A stretch of DNA of 64,000 bases from Uloborus plumipes (GCA_038373865.1 JAXGGA010000467.1:62001-126000), one strand, 5' to 3'. Counted from the stretch's first letter, positions 10,516 to 22,250 are shown. Numbers and translations: made by a program. Notes: generated by a model from the sequence alone, not told the origin.

Positions 10516-11224
10516 TAACTTAACTTTCAATAATTTATGTGTAAATTAAGCGTTGTTCATGCTTTTGTAGCATAAAAACATTTTATCTTTAGTTTTAATG
10601 ATTTATAATTGTATTAAATGTGCGAAGAAGAGATAAGATAGCACACTCTTTGAAGAAAAAATAATAATAAAAACTATGAGTTTCCGGATATTATCGGATT
10701 GTTTGTCTTTGAAGTGTTTGTGTGATCCTGTTTTCAGCAAATTTAATTAATATACTGTTTGATATTTTAACGCTCGACCTTCCTTGCATTTGCGCATGTA
10801 TCAAGTCTCTTCTAATAAAAGAACACTAAAAATCGCTCCAATATAGTTATCTCGCTCATCTGACATTGAAATGAATGGCGGTCTTCAGCAGCTTCTGGAA
10901 CCATCATTGCCCTCTAAAACTTAGAAGCTTCCTCTTTACGCTGGTATAAAGATTTTTCATTTTGAATTCGTACTTTAATTAATACAAATTTTTTAATGGG
11001 TCCCGACATTTAGAAATAACCTTGTATTTTCCAGCAATCACTAGCAACTAATTTCTCCTTCTTTGTTGCAAAATACAAATCCCATGTCAGAAGAATAAGA
11101 TTTTAGGAGACAATCCAAACTAACTTTTTGCATTTCTTGTATGAGCGGAAATGTTTACACAGGCCGTGAGTTATTTATGAAATCAAGTGGTCCTTATTTT
11201 AATTTCTTAATTAAGATAGTATGT
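10516..11224. other. intronic sequence, mostly unexplained
   Basis: No gene. The last 100-200 bases resemble, weakly, the interior of the last helicase exon and may be the far part of its decayed duplicate. Confidence 0.3.
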
Positions 11225-12432
11225 GGCTTGATTAGGGTGGCCCTTATTTTTCAACTTTTTTAAAAAAGTTCGCTCTCACCCCTCCAATTTTGTTCTAATG
11301 AACAAAAAAGTGACGTGTGCCAAATATTAACTAAATCGGAAAAGTTTAAGGGGTGCCTCAAGAAGCTTGAAATTGCCTAATTTTCGCCAAAAATATGATT
11401 TTTTTTTTCAGATATTTTTCAATATTTTTTTTTTCTTGCAGACTTTCATTTTTTATGGCCTTATTTCTTTTAATAAGTGTTATTTTACTCAAACTACTTT
11501 TTCTGTGAACTTCCATGCCTCCCCTGAATTTTTCCCTGACATCTTAAGAATTTACGAAGTTTTTTGGCCTAGACGCTATTCGCGACTCATGACGCTTTCT
11601 TGCAGGTGCAAGTATTTCTACAACAAACTTACGAAAGTTTGCCTGCTATTTTTTAATCGAGTTACTGTTGAAAGTACACATAAAATTATAGGAGGTTTTA
11701 AAATTTATTTTAAGTATGATTTAATTTGAGTTTTATCATCAGAAAAGCGTTTAATTAATTAGCGAACAATCACATGCCAAATTATGCTTTTTTCAGTGAA
11801 TAAGAGAAATTGCATTGTATTTCTCGTTTTAAGTATGATTTAGGTAGAATATTATTTTTATTACTAACAATAACAATTACAATAGTTTATTTTACTATTA
11901 ATCCAAATTTCTATTTACATGATAAAACTTAATTCGTAATTCTATTTATATTATTTGCTTCGTTACCTTATTTTAAAACCAAGTATAACATTATCTTTAT
12001 TCAATAATTTTCATGTAACAGCCGTTAGCGTTTGTCGTGTGACCCTTTTTATGAATTTTTGTTTAATTTTCTGATCCATGAAATAAATTGACTGTCGCAC
12101 TAGGTACGTTTCATTTTTAGGGTACCTTACAGCCTCGATATAAAAAATAAAGAAGCAGATTTTTACATCTATTTGCAAGAGAATTTAATGCGTTATACGA
12201 AAAGTGTTTCAATCAAAACATCTTAGGCCGTCTCAAACTTCACTCCCCTTTCTGATAAGTTCCTGAAATCTCTCTCATTCTCTCATTCGAATCCTACTAC
12301 CCCACTCGAAGAAGACCCCACATCCGGTCAGAGGTCAAAAGTAAATAATCAAACTCTATGATAAATGGAAACATTTACATAAAAGTTTTTCAGGTAAAGA
12401 GAGAGAGAGAAGAGATTCTTGTGTGCACATTA

Positions 12433-13824
12433 TGGATATTCTTTTCGACATTTCGCATGCAGACTCATTGGAAAATATCAAAAATGAAGAAAATAGAAAT
12501 TTCTTAATTCTTCGGCGCCAAAAAGGCATGATACAAAGGGACTAATCATAAACCGAACTTATCTTCAACGCCTCCAAAAAAAAAATTAGAGAAGAGAGAC
12601 AAATGGATATTCGGGAAAAATTTAACTTGAACGAATACCAAGAATTAGTGTTGCATTGGGATGAAAATTGCTTGCTCCCAGCACTAGCTGCAGTTGAGCA
12701 AATTGACAGATTAGCAATTTTAGTAACTTTTTAAGGCAAGGAAAAACTGTTGGGGGTCCTTGAAATCACAATATCATCAGGAGACGAGCTAGCCATGGCT
12801 GCTTATAAAGCAGTTGAAAAGTGGGGATTAACCGATAAAATTCAAGTACATTGTTGTGACACAACAAGTAGCAACCTAGATCAAATAACTGGTGCCTGTA
12901 TCAATCTAGAAAAAAAATTTGATCGCAATCTGCTGTACCTCTCTTGTCATCATCATAGTTTTGAGTTAGTTTTAAGGGGATTCTTTGATTCTTTAAAGAG
13001 TACAACTTCTGGTCCAGACATAGAACTTTCCAAAAGGTTTAGAGAAACCTGGACAAAATTTGACAAAAGAATACATAAATCTGGGAGCAATGAAGTACCT
13101 GATGATGTATGTTTAATCATGCTCGGCTTTTTTTATCAACACATTTCTTATTATAAACAACAGCAGAATGATTACCGAGAACTGTTAGAACTAAGTATGA
13201 TCTTTCTGGGTGGGATTCGTAAGAATGGGACATCATTTCGTAAGCCAGGAGTTGCAAATCACAGATGGATGTCAAAATCCATTTATGCACTAAATATTTA
13301 CTTATTTTAGGATCAATTATTTCAGTTATCAGAAAGGGAGAAGAGTTTTTTAAGAAGATTATGTGTTTTCATTGCTGGAATATACGCTCAAGCTTGGTTT
13401 CTCTGTGAAGAAGCAGTTAAAGCTTCGTATCATGATTTTCATTTCATGCAGCAGCTGATCAATTATTGAGATGTTGATCCAGAAATTAATGAGGTTGCTT
13501 AAAAAAAAAAATCACACCATCTCTGGTATTTAGCTCCTGAACCTATGTTTTTTTTTTTTTTTTTTTTTTTTTTTGACAATAATGTTCCAACCACAGTTAA
13601 GAGAAATATGGCGCAAGTTATGTTGGAAACAAATAAGGATGAAGAACAGGAAGAAGAAGAAAATCAACCAAAAGAAATATATTCCACATCAAAATAATCT
13701 TTGTTTGTAAACAACCCATTTTCATCATTTGTGACATCAGTTACAAAATATTTCTTCAGCCGATTTTCTATCAGCTCCGATTTTTCTCTACAAGACCCTT
13801 CAACTTGGAAGGATGACCCTGGCT
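12433..13824 (+). pseudogene. hAT transposase remnant, resumes after 15089
   Basis: The coding remnant begins near MDILFDISHADSLENIKN (12433). It continues as REKFNLNEYQELVLHWDEN and then the longest open piece (12750-13310), with KWGLTDKIQVHCCDTTSSN (the acidic catalytic region typical of this hAT group), LYLSCHHHSFELVLRGFF, and RWMSKSIYALNIYLF. After a stop it goes on as KSFLRRLCVFIAGIYAQAW and KSHHLWYLAPEP. Stops, shifts and a poly-T expansion break it several times. The nested insertion at 13825-15080 interrupts it, and the sequence picks up near 15120 with NDTAENCVKLNIEYNNIL, a pattern I associate with the C-terminus of this transposase group. The protein is dead in this copy. Family placement is from motif recall; the 8-bp duplication supports it. 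Confidence 0.75.
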
Positions 13825-15080
13825 CAGTGGTCGGAAGTAGCACGCTACAAGTAGCGAAACTACAGTAGTAGCTACATTTTTTAGTAGTTTGTAGTGTAGC
13901 GCACTACTTTTTAAAAAAAGTAGAGTAGTGAGTAGCGCGATACAAAATAATAGTAGTTTGTAGCGATTTCCTGAAACTACTTTTAAATTGAGTGAAAAAG
14001 TATCTATACACATATCCATAAAATTATTTTGTAAAAATGACATCTCGAATTCAAATTATGTTTTTCCAACGCCTCCTAAACACCAAATGCATGCAACTTT
14101 CTGGCTTTTGGCACAGAGCCAAATTTCGTCCTTGGTTCATGATACACGGCCATCTACCGGAGTTCTTCGAGAAAGAGAAATTAACGATTGGTTCGTTTCT
14201 AAATTTAAATTTAAAAATAAACCAATCAAAAAATTTAATTCGAATATTGCTTGGATCTATCGCCAATAACTGCAAAGTGCCTTTGCTTCACAAAGCACTG
14301 CCATCTACCGGAGTTCTTCGAAAAATTAACGATTGGTTCATTTCTGAATTTAAATTTGAAAATTAACCAATCAAACAATAACAATGGCATTATCGGATTG
14401 CTGCAAGGTGGCGTTTAAAGTGGAACCCATCTCGACGGTAGCGAAGCAAATGTACTAGGCATTTAGTATTTAGGAGGGGTTGGTTTTTCGCAATAACGAA
14501 ATCAGATAAGTGTGTGGCATACGTTCGAGAGCAGGTAAACTAATTTTGTCCCCAAGACGTCGTCATTTTTTCTCAATGGATAAAGTACTCGGTTACTATC
14601 AGGAAGGACCTGGGATCGGGCCTCACTAAGAACACACATCCGTGCATCTCATTGATTGCAAAGAATGGTGAAGGAGCAAAGGCTGGTGGACGCCAGATGT
14701 TGGCAGATTGCCAATTTGAAAGAGGGATAACGCTATGTTTGAGGTCCAAAATAAAGCATATATCAATTTGTCATAGCTTACGTTGGACAATTCTTAGTAA
14801 TATTCCATGTCTAAATGAGGTAATTTATGAAAAAAAAAAAAAAAAAAAAAAAAAAACAATTTTTCTATTTTTTTTAGTTAAATCTTCAAACATTGTTTAT
14901 TTTTTAACTTTTTAATTGTTTTATTTTCTAAAAAGTAGCGAAGTAGCGACAACATTTCAAAAGTAGTTTGTAGTTGCTACATTTTAAGAAAAGTAGTTGT
15001 AGTTGTAGTTAACTACATTTACAACAAAGTAGTTGTAGTTTTAGTTCACTACAAAATAAAAGTAGTTTTTCCAACCACTG
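13825..15080. mobile_element. non-autonomous hAT-type element nested in the hAT transposase
   Basis: The ends CAGTGGTCGGAAGTAGC and, reversed, CAGTGGTTGGAAAAACTAC are flanked by 8-bp duplications CCCTGGCT (13817-13824) and TCCTGGCT (15081-15088), one mismatch. Both subterminal regions are rich in GTAGT/CTAC words. Inside is a two-unit direct repeat (about 14149-14230 and 14301-14375, sharing GCCATCTACCGGAGTTCTTC) with CCAAT/ATTGG words, and an A-run near 14830-14856. No transposase, so it was moved in trans. Confidence 0.8.
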
Positions 15081-15591
15081 TCCTGGCTACACAAGCGGGG
15101 AAGGAAAACTTGAAATTTAAGTGTTTTGAATGATACTGCAGAAAATTGTGTCAAATTAAATATAGAATATAACAATATTCTACACAAAAGATGAAAGTGA
15201 AAACAATTTGTTTTTCAAATCGTTTCTGAAGACCGTAAAAGATAGCCTACTGCCACTAAAACCTTACTTAGTTGACAATAATGTTCAATATTTGCTCGTT
15301 CACACTATCTTTGGAGTTTACAGAAATATTTTTTGTCATAAAAAACATATTTTTACTCTTGAAAGTTTTGTGTTATTATTAAAAACTGCGATCTTATAAA
15401 AAAAAAATCACGGAATCTGGAATTGATTGAACTTCAACTAATTTGAGGCACCCCTAGAAACTGTCCTAATGAAAAGAAATTTGGCATAGATTGTTTTTTT
15501 TTTGTTCATTGGAACAAGATAGGGGGGTGGGAGCAAGAAAATTTTAACTTTCGAAAAATGCCATATAGCTAAGGGCCACCCTAGGCTTGAT

Positions 15592-15985
15592 CCAATATTT
15601 ATCAAAGTTGACTAGCGTAAAGAAAATCAAAATTTTACGAGATTCGAAGAGTAAGTTTTAACCAACATCTGAAAAAAAAATGAAGTACAATTAAAAATAT
15701 TTTGTCATAAAATAGTAAAAAAGTCTAAGCAGTTTAATGGTAAATACCAAACAATTAGTGATTTTTCATTGTTGATCTTAGCAATTAATAATAGTAATGA
15801 ATAATTTTATTCAGTTAAATGAAGTTAGAGATGTATTTTGATAAATATTTGCTTAAAAATAGAAATTTATAGGAGATATAAAACTCCCACACAATTTGAA
15901 AAACTAATAGCATTATTGAAGGAACTAGAAAGATACATATTAACTTTGAAGGTGTTTTTTTGTTTTGTTTGAAAGGAAGGGGGGG
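15592..15985 (-). other. decayed duplicate of the last helicase exon and its upstream intron
   Basis: This block resembles 9164-9540: ATTTATCAAAGTTGACTAG versus ATTTGGTCAAAGTTAACCAG, then ACCAACATCTG(A)n TGAAGTACAA including the splice acceptor, then AATAGCATTATTGAAGGAAC versus AACATTGTTATGGAAGGAAC. The reading frame is not kept. The outer hAT element (11233-15583) is inserted directly beside it. Confidence 0.55.
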
Positions 15986-16227
15986 GGGTGCAAAATACTA
16001 CAAGTAACTATTTAACGTATTGTATAACCATCAGTAGCAGGGTTGGCTTTTTGTCGTGCCAGTGGCAGAAACTGGTTATCACCCGTAAAAACCGGCAAAA
16101 AATGACAGAAACTAAAAAACCACCTTAGTAACTTAAATTAATTACAAATTTGATCGAGTGAACTAAAAATATTTCTTCATCTCATCACATAAAAACTCGG
16201 TACACAATTAATATTTAGTAATTTAAT

Positions 16228-16709
16228 CAGGGCCGTAACCAAACTATTGCTTCGGGGAGGGTTTAACCAACACATTTCTCGTGAAATCTATATGATAATT
16301 TAAATTTGATTTCATGTTCTATATTCTATTGCTTTTCGTTATAGTAGATGCTTAAGGGGCAGTAACATGAAAAATAAAATAATGTATCTTTTCAATGAAG
16401 GAAAAAATTCTGATGTGTACAAGCATCTTCGCCCCAGTCAAAAAGGTGAATTGTTGTGAATGAAATTATGTTTGCAAAAGCTACAATAAAGATAAATAAG
16501 GTAAATCAATTAATTTTTACTGTTATTCAACAATGATAATTTCATTTTTCACATGATATTGAAAAGTAAATAAGAAAATTAAAAATAAAATCGTTATATT
16601 ATTTTTCAGCAAAAAATGGCATTAAAAAGCACTTTTTGGAATAGTTTTGAAAATTTCGGGGGGGGGGGGGGGTTGAACCCTTAAAACCCACCCCTTTAAT
16701 ACGGCCCTG
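16228..16709. mobile_element. small non-autonomous hAT element, 482 bp
   Basis: The ends CAGGGCCGTAACC and, reversed, CAGGGCCGTATTAAAG share CAGGGCCGTA. The 8-bp duplications AATTTAAT (16220-16227) and AATTGAAT (16710-16717) have one mismatch. It contains a G-run at 16660-16672 and no gene. It lies in the helicase intron. Confidence 0.8.
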
Positions 16710-16717
16710 AATTGAAT

Positions 16718-17778
16718 GTAAAAGTTGAATTACAAGACTGAAATTTTGGAAGCAAAAGTAAAATTTATCATCATTGAAATTGCTATGCATTAAATTTTAA
16801 TCTTGTAACTAATGAACTTTTCAGTTTGTTGTTTGTAAATATATTTTATTTACATTGAATGTAACGGATAGACTATCAAATATCCATACGAAATAAATAC
16901 TTAATCTTAGCTTTTATTTTTATTAAACTCTGAAATTCTAAAACTAGTCATCTAACTCTTGACGTAACTCAATACAGCTACTTTCAATTAGTTTCTTGCC
17001 TGTTTCTTGACAGCAAATGCTAACTAGATCTGCTGGGCTAGAGAGAATCATTGCAAATTTCTCATTGGTATACAATGAATTGAGTAATTGTTTAGGCTTT
17101 GAAACCACATCCAAACTTATGTATTGTTATAGCTACTGCAGAGTGCAAACAATGTAACATTTGATTTAGAAGGGCAATAATATTGTAAATAAATTGTATT
17201 CTGGTGAACACAATATTTTTTCCTATGTATATTATATGCTAGTAATTATTTTAAAGCTTTTTTTTTTTTTTTTTTTTTTTGAGTTTCTGCCAGTATAGAA
17301 CACAAATCGGGAATAAGAGTACTAAGACAGTTTCAAACAGTTTAAAAAAGAAGTACATCTCAAAATATGAGCATTTCAAAGCTTTATTTATTTATTTATT
17401 TATTTTTGCAGTTATTGCGGATTTGTTTTTCTCCATTGCATACCAAGGAATAGCTTGTGTCTTGTCTTAATGGAACACAATGTTTCCCTTTGTTCCCTTA
17501 TAAAATGCGCAGGCGCGTCAGATGAGACAAAATAAGTTGCTGATAAACTTTAAGAATTCAGCTGCCGAGTTTTGCCAATATCACCCTCGTAGCCCATAAA
17601 CTTTATTTTTTATCCACTGTTCAAATTAGGTTGTTTGATTCGGACACTTTTCAGATAATTACATATATAAGTAATGTAAAGACAGACACTTGGCTTTAGC
17701 AGCTTATGACATACATCTTGCTGATCTTACTAAATACAGAGCATGAGCAGAAAGTAAAAGCTTCAGCAGAAAACTTAC
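16718..17778. other. intron sequence, no feature
   Basis: Only simple repeats: a poly-T near 17259-17280 and TTTA repeats near 17385-17404. Confidence 0.5.
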
Positions 17779-17939
17779 CGAAATAATTTCACTTTCAAAC
17801 ATTGTCATAATCATTCCTTTTTCTGTCTCTGGACGAGCTTCATACAGACCTTGGAAGTTGATGCTTGAGCCTGTATTCTTTAACATCCTCGAAACATCTT
17901 CCAATAGTTCTTTTGTTTCACAAACAACAACAGTTTGTC
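17779..17939 (-). CDS. diverged Dbp5/DDX19-like helicase, middle exon
   Basis: The exon is bounded by AAACCTTTCAG at 17940 and the donor TCG|GTAAGT (intron bases 17778-17773). It completes a split Gly codon with the upstream exon (CCTG|GA) and reads GQTVVVCETKELLEDVSRML, then NTGSSINFQGLYEARPETEK, and ends ...MFESEIIS. VVVCET corresponds to helicase motif IV (MIFCHT in DDX19), and the final part aligns with the ERFREG..VLVTT region when joined to the last exon. At 161 nt with correct phases on both sides, it is good evidence for a spliced gene rather than chance similarity. Nothing in the exon is broken. The neighbouring introns are 3.0 kb and 8.5 kb and packed with transposons. Confidence 0.7.
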
Positions 17940-19536
17940 CTGAAAGGTTTTGTATATAAATATAATACATGTGATGTCATTGCATATAAATGTAATAACA
18001 TACATATATATAAATATGTTTTCAACTCAAGGCAATTATAATATAAAATAAAAATCAATTAATAAAGAATTCCTATATCAGCTCTGAATAGAAATTCCCA
18101 GCAGTGCAGAATAAAACTAATGAAATAAGCTGTTACTTTAATTAGCAATAGGGAAAAGGTTTTTTTTTTTTTTTTTTTTTTCATGGACAGCATTTCTATT
18201 TTGTTCTGTATCTTCAAAGGCTATAAATACACTATTTGAATTATTTTTTCAATCTCTTTCATTCTTTTTTTTTGAATCATTTTCAGTGTCTGAGATTTAT
18301 GGTGAAGTAATGTGTTTTAAGAGATTTTATTTCAAAAACTTCAATGATAAATGAATGTTTTAAAAACAGTACTATGTGTGCAGCTTTTAAAACATTCAGT
18401 AAAAAAAAAGTAATAAGTTTAGATAGTTACATTACACAATATTTACAGCAATTTAAGTTCTAATTTAAGAATGTAAATGACGATTGTATAGCTGCTGACA
18501 CAAAACATTGCAAAACGCAAATTAGGTACACTATGGGAGGCCTCAGCGCTTAGACTTCTCGGCCTGATACATTTGCATAAATGGATGTTACAACAAAAAT
18601 TTCATAATATAAAGAATTGGTTTAGTGAAAAAAGTATACGTTCAAGTATGTACCTATCATACAGAGATAGAGCTATGATTTTTTTCAAGGCATGAAAATG
18701 CACCTTGATATTCTTTAGAGAAGCGAAATTGATTTTGGAAGTATGATTTAGTATATAAAAACAGTTCACACTGTAACAGTTATCTATTTCGTGAAAAAAC
18801 AAACTTTCTTTTGACAACAATGGAACTTTGCAGGCAAAAAGTTATGCATGGTGTTCAGATTTTAACAGTTAGAATGACTGGCATTTTGTGTTTAAAATAG
18901 CAGTAAAAGATTAAAAAGTAATTTTATTAAAATTCTTTTTCCCCCATTTTCCAAGCTGTTTTTACTAAATTTTCGAGAAATAAATATGATTTTTAATTCG
19001 TGACATATGCTGATAGAGGCGTTAAAATTAAAGATGTCTGAATATGCAGGTTAGTTTGAGGTATGAGAACTAAAATTATTAGGACATATTTTTCTACTTC
19101 AAAATTGCTAAATTTTCTAGTTTTTGTTGAATTCTTACATTTTGTTGTAGGGTTTTTATTTTTAAATTCTCTGAAATTATGAAAGAATACTTTTCGGAGA
19201 ATTTCCTATTCTTTGATAAGAGGCAGATTAATACTGCATTGAGGAAGTTAAAAAGAAAACATGAAAGTTTGGGAGTTTCCTGAATAACTCTGGAGAATAG
19301 ATAGCTATGTATGTGGCTGTGCAGAGAATTGAAAACATGTTGCATCATAAAATCACAGAAAATGACTTGCACTATGAGAGTTGTACAGAATTTTTTATAG
19401 TCAGTTGAACATTTACAATGTGTTTTATGGATGACAGGGAAGTTTGTTGAAGAAAAACTAAAAAGAAAATGATTAAGAATGTAAAAACACTATGGTAACT
19501 ATATAAATTTTCAATGTTCTCCTAAAGTAAGTGGGA
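17940..19536. other. intron sequence, no feature
   Basis: A short poly-T near 18160-18181. Short minus-strand frames at 18602-18820 and 19094-19372 have no family signal or repeat copy, and I do not call them. Confidence 0.5.
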
Positions 19537-19544
19537 GAGAACAA

Positions 19545-20539
19545 TAGGGTGTATCACGATTTTTTTTTTTTTTTTTTTGTAATTAAAAATTTTTAGTTGA
19601 TAAGAAGTTGTTACTATATTCACATCGTTACCAAAAAAATTATTTTGAAATTGAAAAATATTTAGGTCAGCCGGGATTACTTTAAAGTTTCAAATATTTT
19701 CGTAAAAACAATGATTTTTTTTTTTTTAATGTGTAACGCAAAAACTATTATTTAAGGGCGAAAATGGACTACTTAAGGAGTAATTTATCAATTAAAAAAA
19801 AGGTATTGGAGCTAAAATTTAGCTTTTAGGTTTTCAGAAATAGTTGTGAAAAATATCACATTTTTGCTAGTCAGTCATATTTTTAAAATATTTATCCATC
19901 CTACAAAATAATTTTTAGTATTATATTAATAGAACAAACATTGAAGTACAGCGCTTTGAAATAGCGAGATTAGTCCATTTTTCCACTCAAATAACTATTT
20001 TGCTTTACACATAATAAATACATATTTTTAAAAAATCATCGGTTTTATTAAAAACTTGAAACTTCGAGGTAATCTCGGAAACCGAAATATTTTTTAATTT
20101 CAAATTTTTTTAGCAATAATGGGAATATAGTGACAACTTTTTATGAACTTGAAACTTTGAATTCCCCCCCAAAAAAATTTTAGTGATACACATTATGGTA
20201 AATATTCTAAAAATATGACTGACTTGCAATAATGTGAGGTTTTTCATAACTATTTCTAGAAACCTAAAAGTTAAATTTTAGCTCCAATGCATTATTTATT
20301 GATAGCTTACTCCTTAAGTAGTCCATTTTTGCACATAGTTATTTTTGCTTTACACATAATATATATATTTTAAAAAGTCATCGTTTTTACAAAAAAACTT
20401 GAAACTTCAAGGTAATCCCGGCAGACCTAAATATTTTTCAATTTCAAAATAAATTTTTTTGGTAACTATGTGAATATAGTGACAACTTTTTATAAACATG
20501 AAATGTTGAATTTCCAAAAAAAATTCATGATACACCCTA
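19545..20539. mobile_element. hAT-like element with long inverted arms, 995 bp
   Basis: The ends TAGGGTGTATCACGA (19545) and, reversed, TAGGGTGTATCATGAA (20539) are flanked by GAGAACAA (19537-19544) and GTGAACAA (20540-20547), an 8-bp duplication with one mismatch. The inverted arms extend about 300 bases (shared words GTTACCAAAAAAATT and CTACTTAAGGAGTAA and their complements). A partial second copy of the right arm, ending GATACACATTATGG near 20196, sits in the middle. Non-coding, and inside the first large intron of the helicase gene. Confidence 0.75.
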
Positions 20540-20547
20540 GTGAACAA

Positions 20548-20892
20548 TAGTGTGAGACAAATAAGCTAAAATATAAGACATACTTTTTCCAAGGTATCTT
20601 AATAACCAGAATTTTTTCTAATAGAGTTTTTTTCAATGTGGAAAAAAAAGGTAAGAAATATGTTCCTGTTGTTCAAAGTACACCACTTTGATTTCCTCTT
20701 TTCCAGTACTTCTTTAATGTGATTAAAATACATACAGCTTTTATCAAAATTTAACACCAATAGTCATGAATTATTTTCTATGAAATAACATTAGTATATA
20801 TCATTTTAGAATTTTCCTCCAGACAAAAAAAAGACACTTCAGACATTAACTTTACATTAAAATCATAAAGACAGCTTTTTGTAAAGAAAAAT
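20548..20892. other. intron sequence next to the donor site
   Basis: No feature apart from the 5' splice site GTATGT at 20898-20893 (minus strand). Confidence 0.4.
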
Positions 20893-20898
20893 ACATAC

Positions 20899-21655
20899 CA
20901 GGATAGTGCTTACAGTCTTGAAGGTCAACTAAAACGTCTACTTTGTCCTTTAAATTGTTACAAACTACAAATAGTTGATTAACAGGATGTATTTCAGAGT
21001 TCTCAAGTGGAGTTTCAATTACTTCTGAAGAGAGTCTGTGATCTACAATTACTTGGCCTACAAATTCGGTCTTCATACCAAAAGTTAAAATGAGGTTAAA
21101 TAAAGATGGCAAGCAATCTTTAATTAAAATGAACACTTTTTCAAAACGAAATTTATCTATATCATCAAATACGAGATATTTTGTGTGCCTAAGTTCATTA
21201 TCTTTTAAGAGTTGAAGCACTATCTCTGGAGTTCCAATTAGAATATCCAAATCTTCTAGTTTGGTCTCCAATTCCCTGTCTTTCACAGCAAGGTCCATTT
21301 TAACTGAAGGGCAGTATTTTGATAATCGTTGGGCAAGATCAAATGTTTTTGTTGCATGGTTATAAGTTGGTACAACAATTATAGCATAAGGACCTATATG
21401 CTTGGTAATTTTCAGCAATTTATTAATGATAACTGTAAGAATAGCAGTAGTTTTTCCGGTTTTTCCAGGAGCATTAACAAAAATATGCTGCAATTTCCTG
21501 TCAGGAATTTCTAAAATGCGCCTTTGCACTGGAAGGGGTTTCAGGAAATTTTCATCCATGAAAGCCTTCATCAACAAATAATTTATTGTTGTGCTCATTT
21601 TGGTTGATGTGCACTTTGGAGTTGAGAAAATATTTTCACCCTCCATATTTGAAAC
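20899..21655 (-). CDS. diverged Dbp5/DDX19-like DEAD-box helicase, N-terminal exon
   Basis: An acceptor (TTTTCTATAG) precedes the exon; the first ATG is at 21646. If that is the start, the exon holds about 250 codons up to the donor CCTG|GTATGT at 20899/20898. Motifs in order: Q-motif-like FLKPLPVQRRIL, Walker A APGKTGKT (family AxxGxGKT), VPTYNHA (PTRELA), IGTPEIVL (TPGR), VFDDIDKF (DEAD), LTFG (SAT) and NQLFVVCNNLKDKVDVL, as in DDX19 (YYVLCSSRDEKFQAL). Dbp5/DDX19 helicases remodel mRNP at the nuclear pore. Here the Walker A glycine and the DEAD glutamate are replaced, so ATPase activity is doubtful. Because the frame is intact for the whole exon, I read it as a diverged paralogue rather than a pseudogene. 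Upstream exons may exist to the right. Confidence 0.7.
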
Positions 21656-22200
21656 CTATAGAAAAGAGAAAAAGAAAAACTTTCAAATACAGATTGATTT
21701 ATAGTACATTATAGTTTAATATAAAACTTTAATTAATTACACAGTAGCAGAAATACCATGCTTCAAACGGTTTCAGCTGACTAATTGACAGAGGTGCACA
21801 CATTTAACTCAAACTCCATGAATTCATTAAACTAAAATGACAGAAAAATTTCACTAGTGATCGTTGTAAAATAATATATCCTCAGACATTATTTGAAACT
21901 ACTCAAGTTTTATCTTTCCAGCTCAAAGATTCAAAAGGCATAAAAAATTTGAGCAATATTATCAAGCAATTTGAGCATGAGCAATTTGAGAATTATCTGA
22001 TAATGGGGGGGGGGGGAGGCATTGTCAACATTTTTAAAATTTCAGATTGAACCCCTACATCAAAACTTTTGTAAATGCATCACCTCCTGTAGTTTGTACA
22101 AGGAGTTTTAAGAAGTAAATGATTTATGAAGCAGTAAGTAACTGCCCCTAAGCCAGGGCTAAGGCAGAAGCATGCAATACACCACCAGCTCGTTTATTCC
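21656..22200. other. AT-rich sequence upstream of the helicase exon
   Basis: The pyrimidine-rich acceptor tract lies right beside 21656. A G-run is at 22005-22016. No promoter that I can support; an upstream exon may lie here or further right. Confidence 0.35.
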
Positions 22201-22250
22201 CTCCATGGACTACAGTTTTGTGCTTATTATGCTCTCATCAGCACGGAATA
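22201..22250 (-). ncRNA. decayed hammerhead ribozyme
   Basis: On the minus strand the core CTGATGA (22241-22235) is followed by a weak helix II (GAGC...GCAC). CAAAAC then stands where CGAAAC is expected, followed by a tiny helix III (ACT / AGT around GT) and the cleavage base C at 22208. Helix I pairs TTCCGTG before the core with CATGGAG after the cleavage site, about 7 pairs. The core G-to-A change sits in a former CpG and would abolish cleavage. It differs from the ribozyme at 2412/4977, so it comes from another Penelope-like or retrozyme lineage; no coding part remains nearby. Confidence 0.5.

Larger units (their letters stand above)
11233..15583 (+). mobile_element. hAT-type DNA transposon, 4.35 kb, inactive
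   Basis: Terminal inverted repeats TAGGGTGGCCCTTA (11233) and its complement (ending 15583) are flanked by an exact 8-bp duplication GGCTTGAT at 11225-11232 and 15584-15591. An 8-bp duplication is the hAT hallmark. The interior holds a transposase remnant on the plus strand. A second, smaller hAT-type element (13825-15080) has inserted into the 3' part of the transposase. The host site is the large helicase intron, inside the degenerate copy of the last exon. Stops and shifts in the transposase and a poly-T tract at 13552-13574 show age. Confidence 0.85.

Noticed and set aside
14573..14640. tRNA-like words (ATGGATAAAGTACTCGG then CCTGGGATCGGGCC) suggesting a SINE promoter
   Set aside because: The B-box match is poor, no cloverleaf can be drawn, and the stretch is inside a hAT-type element.
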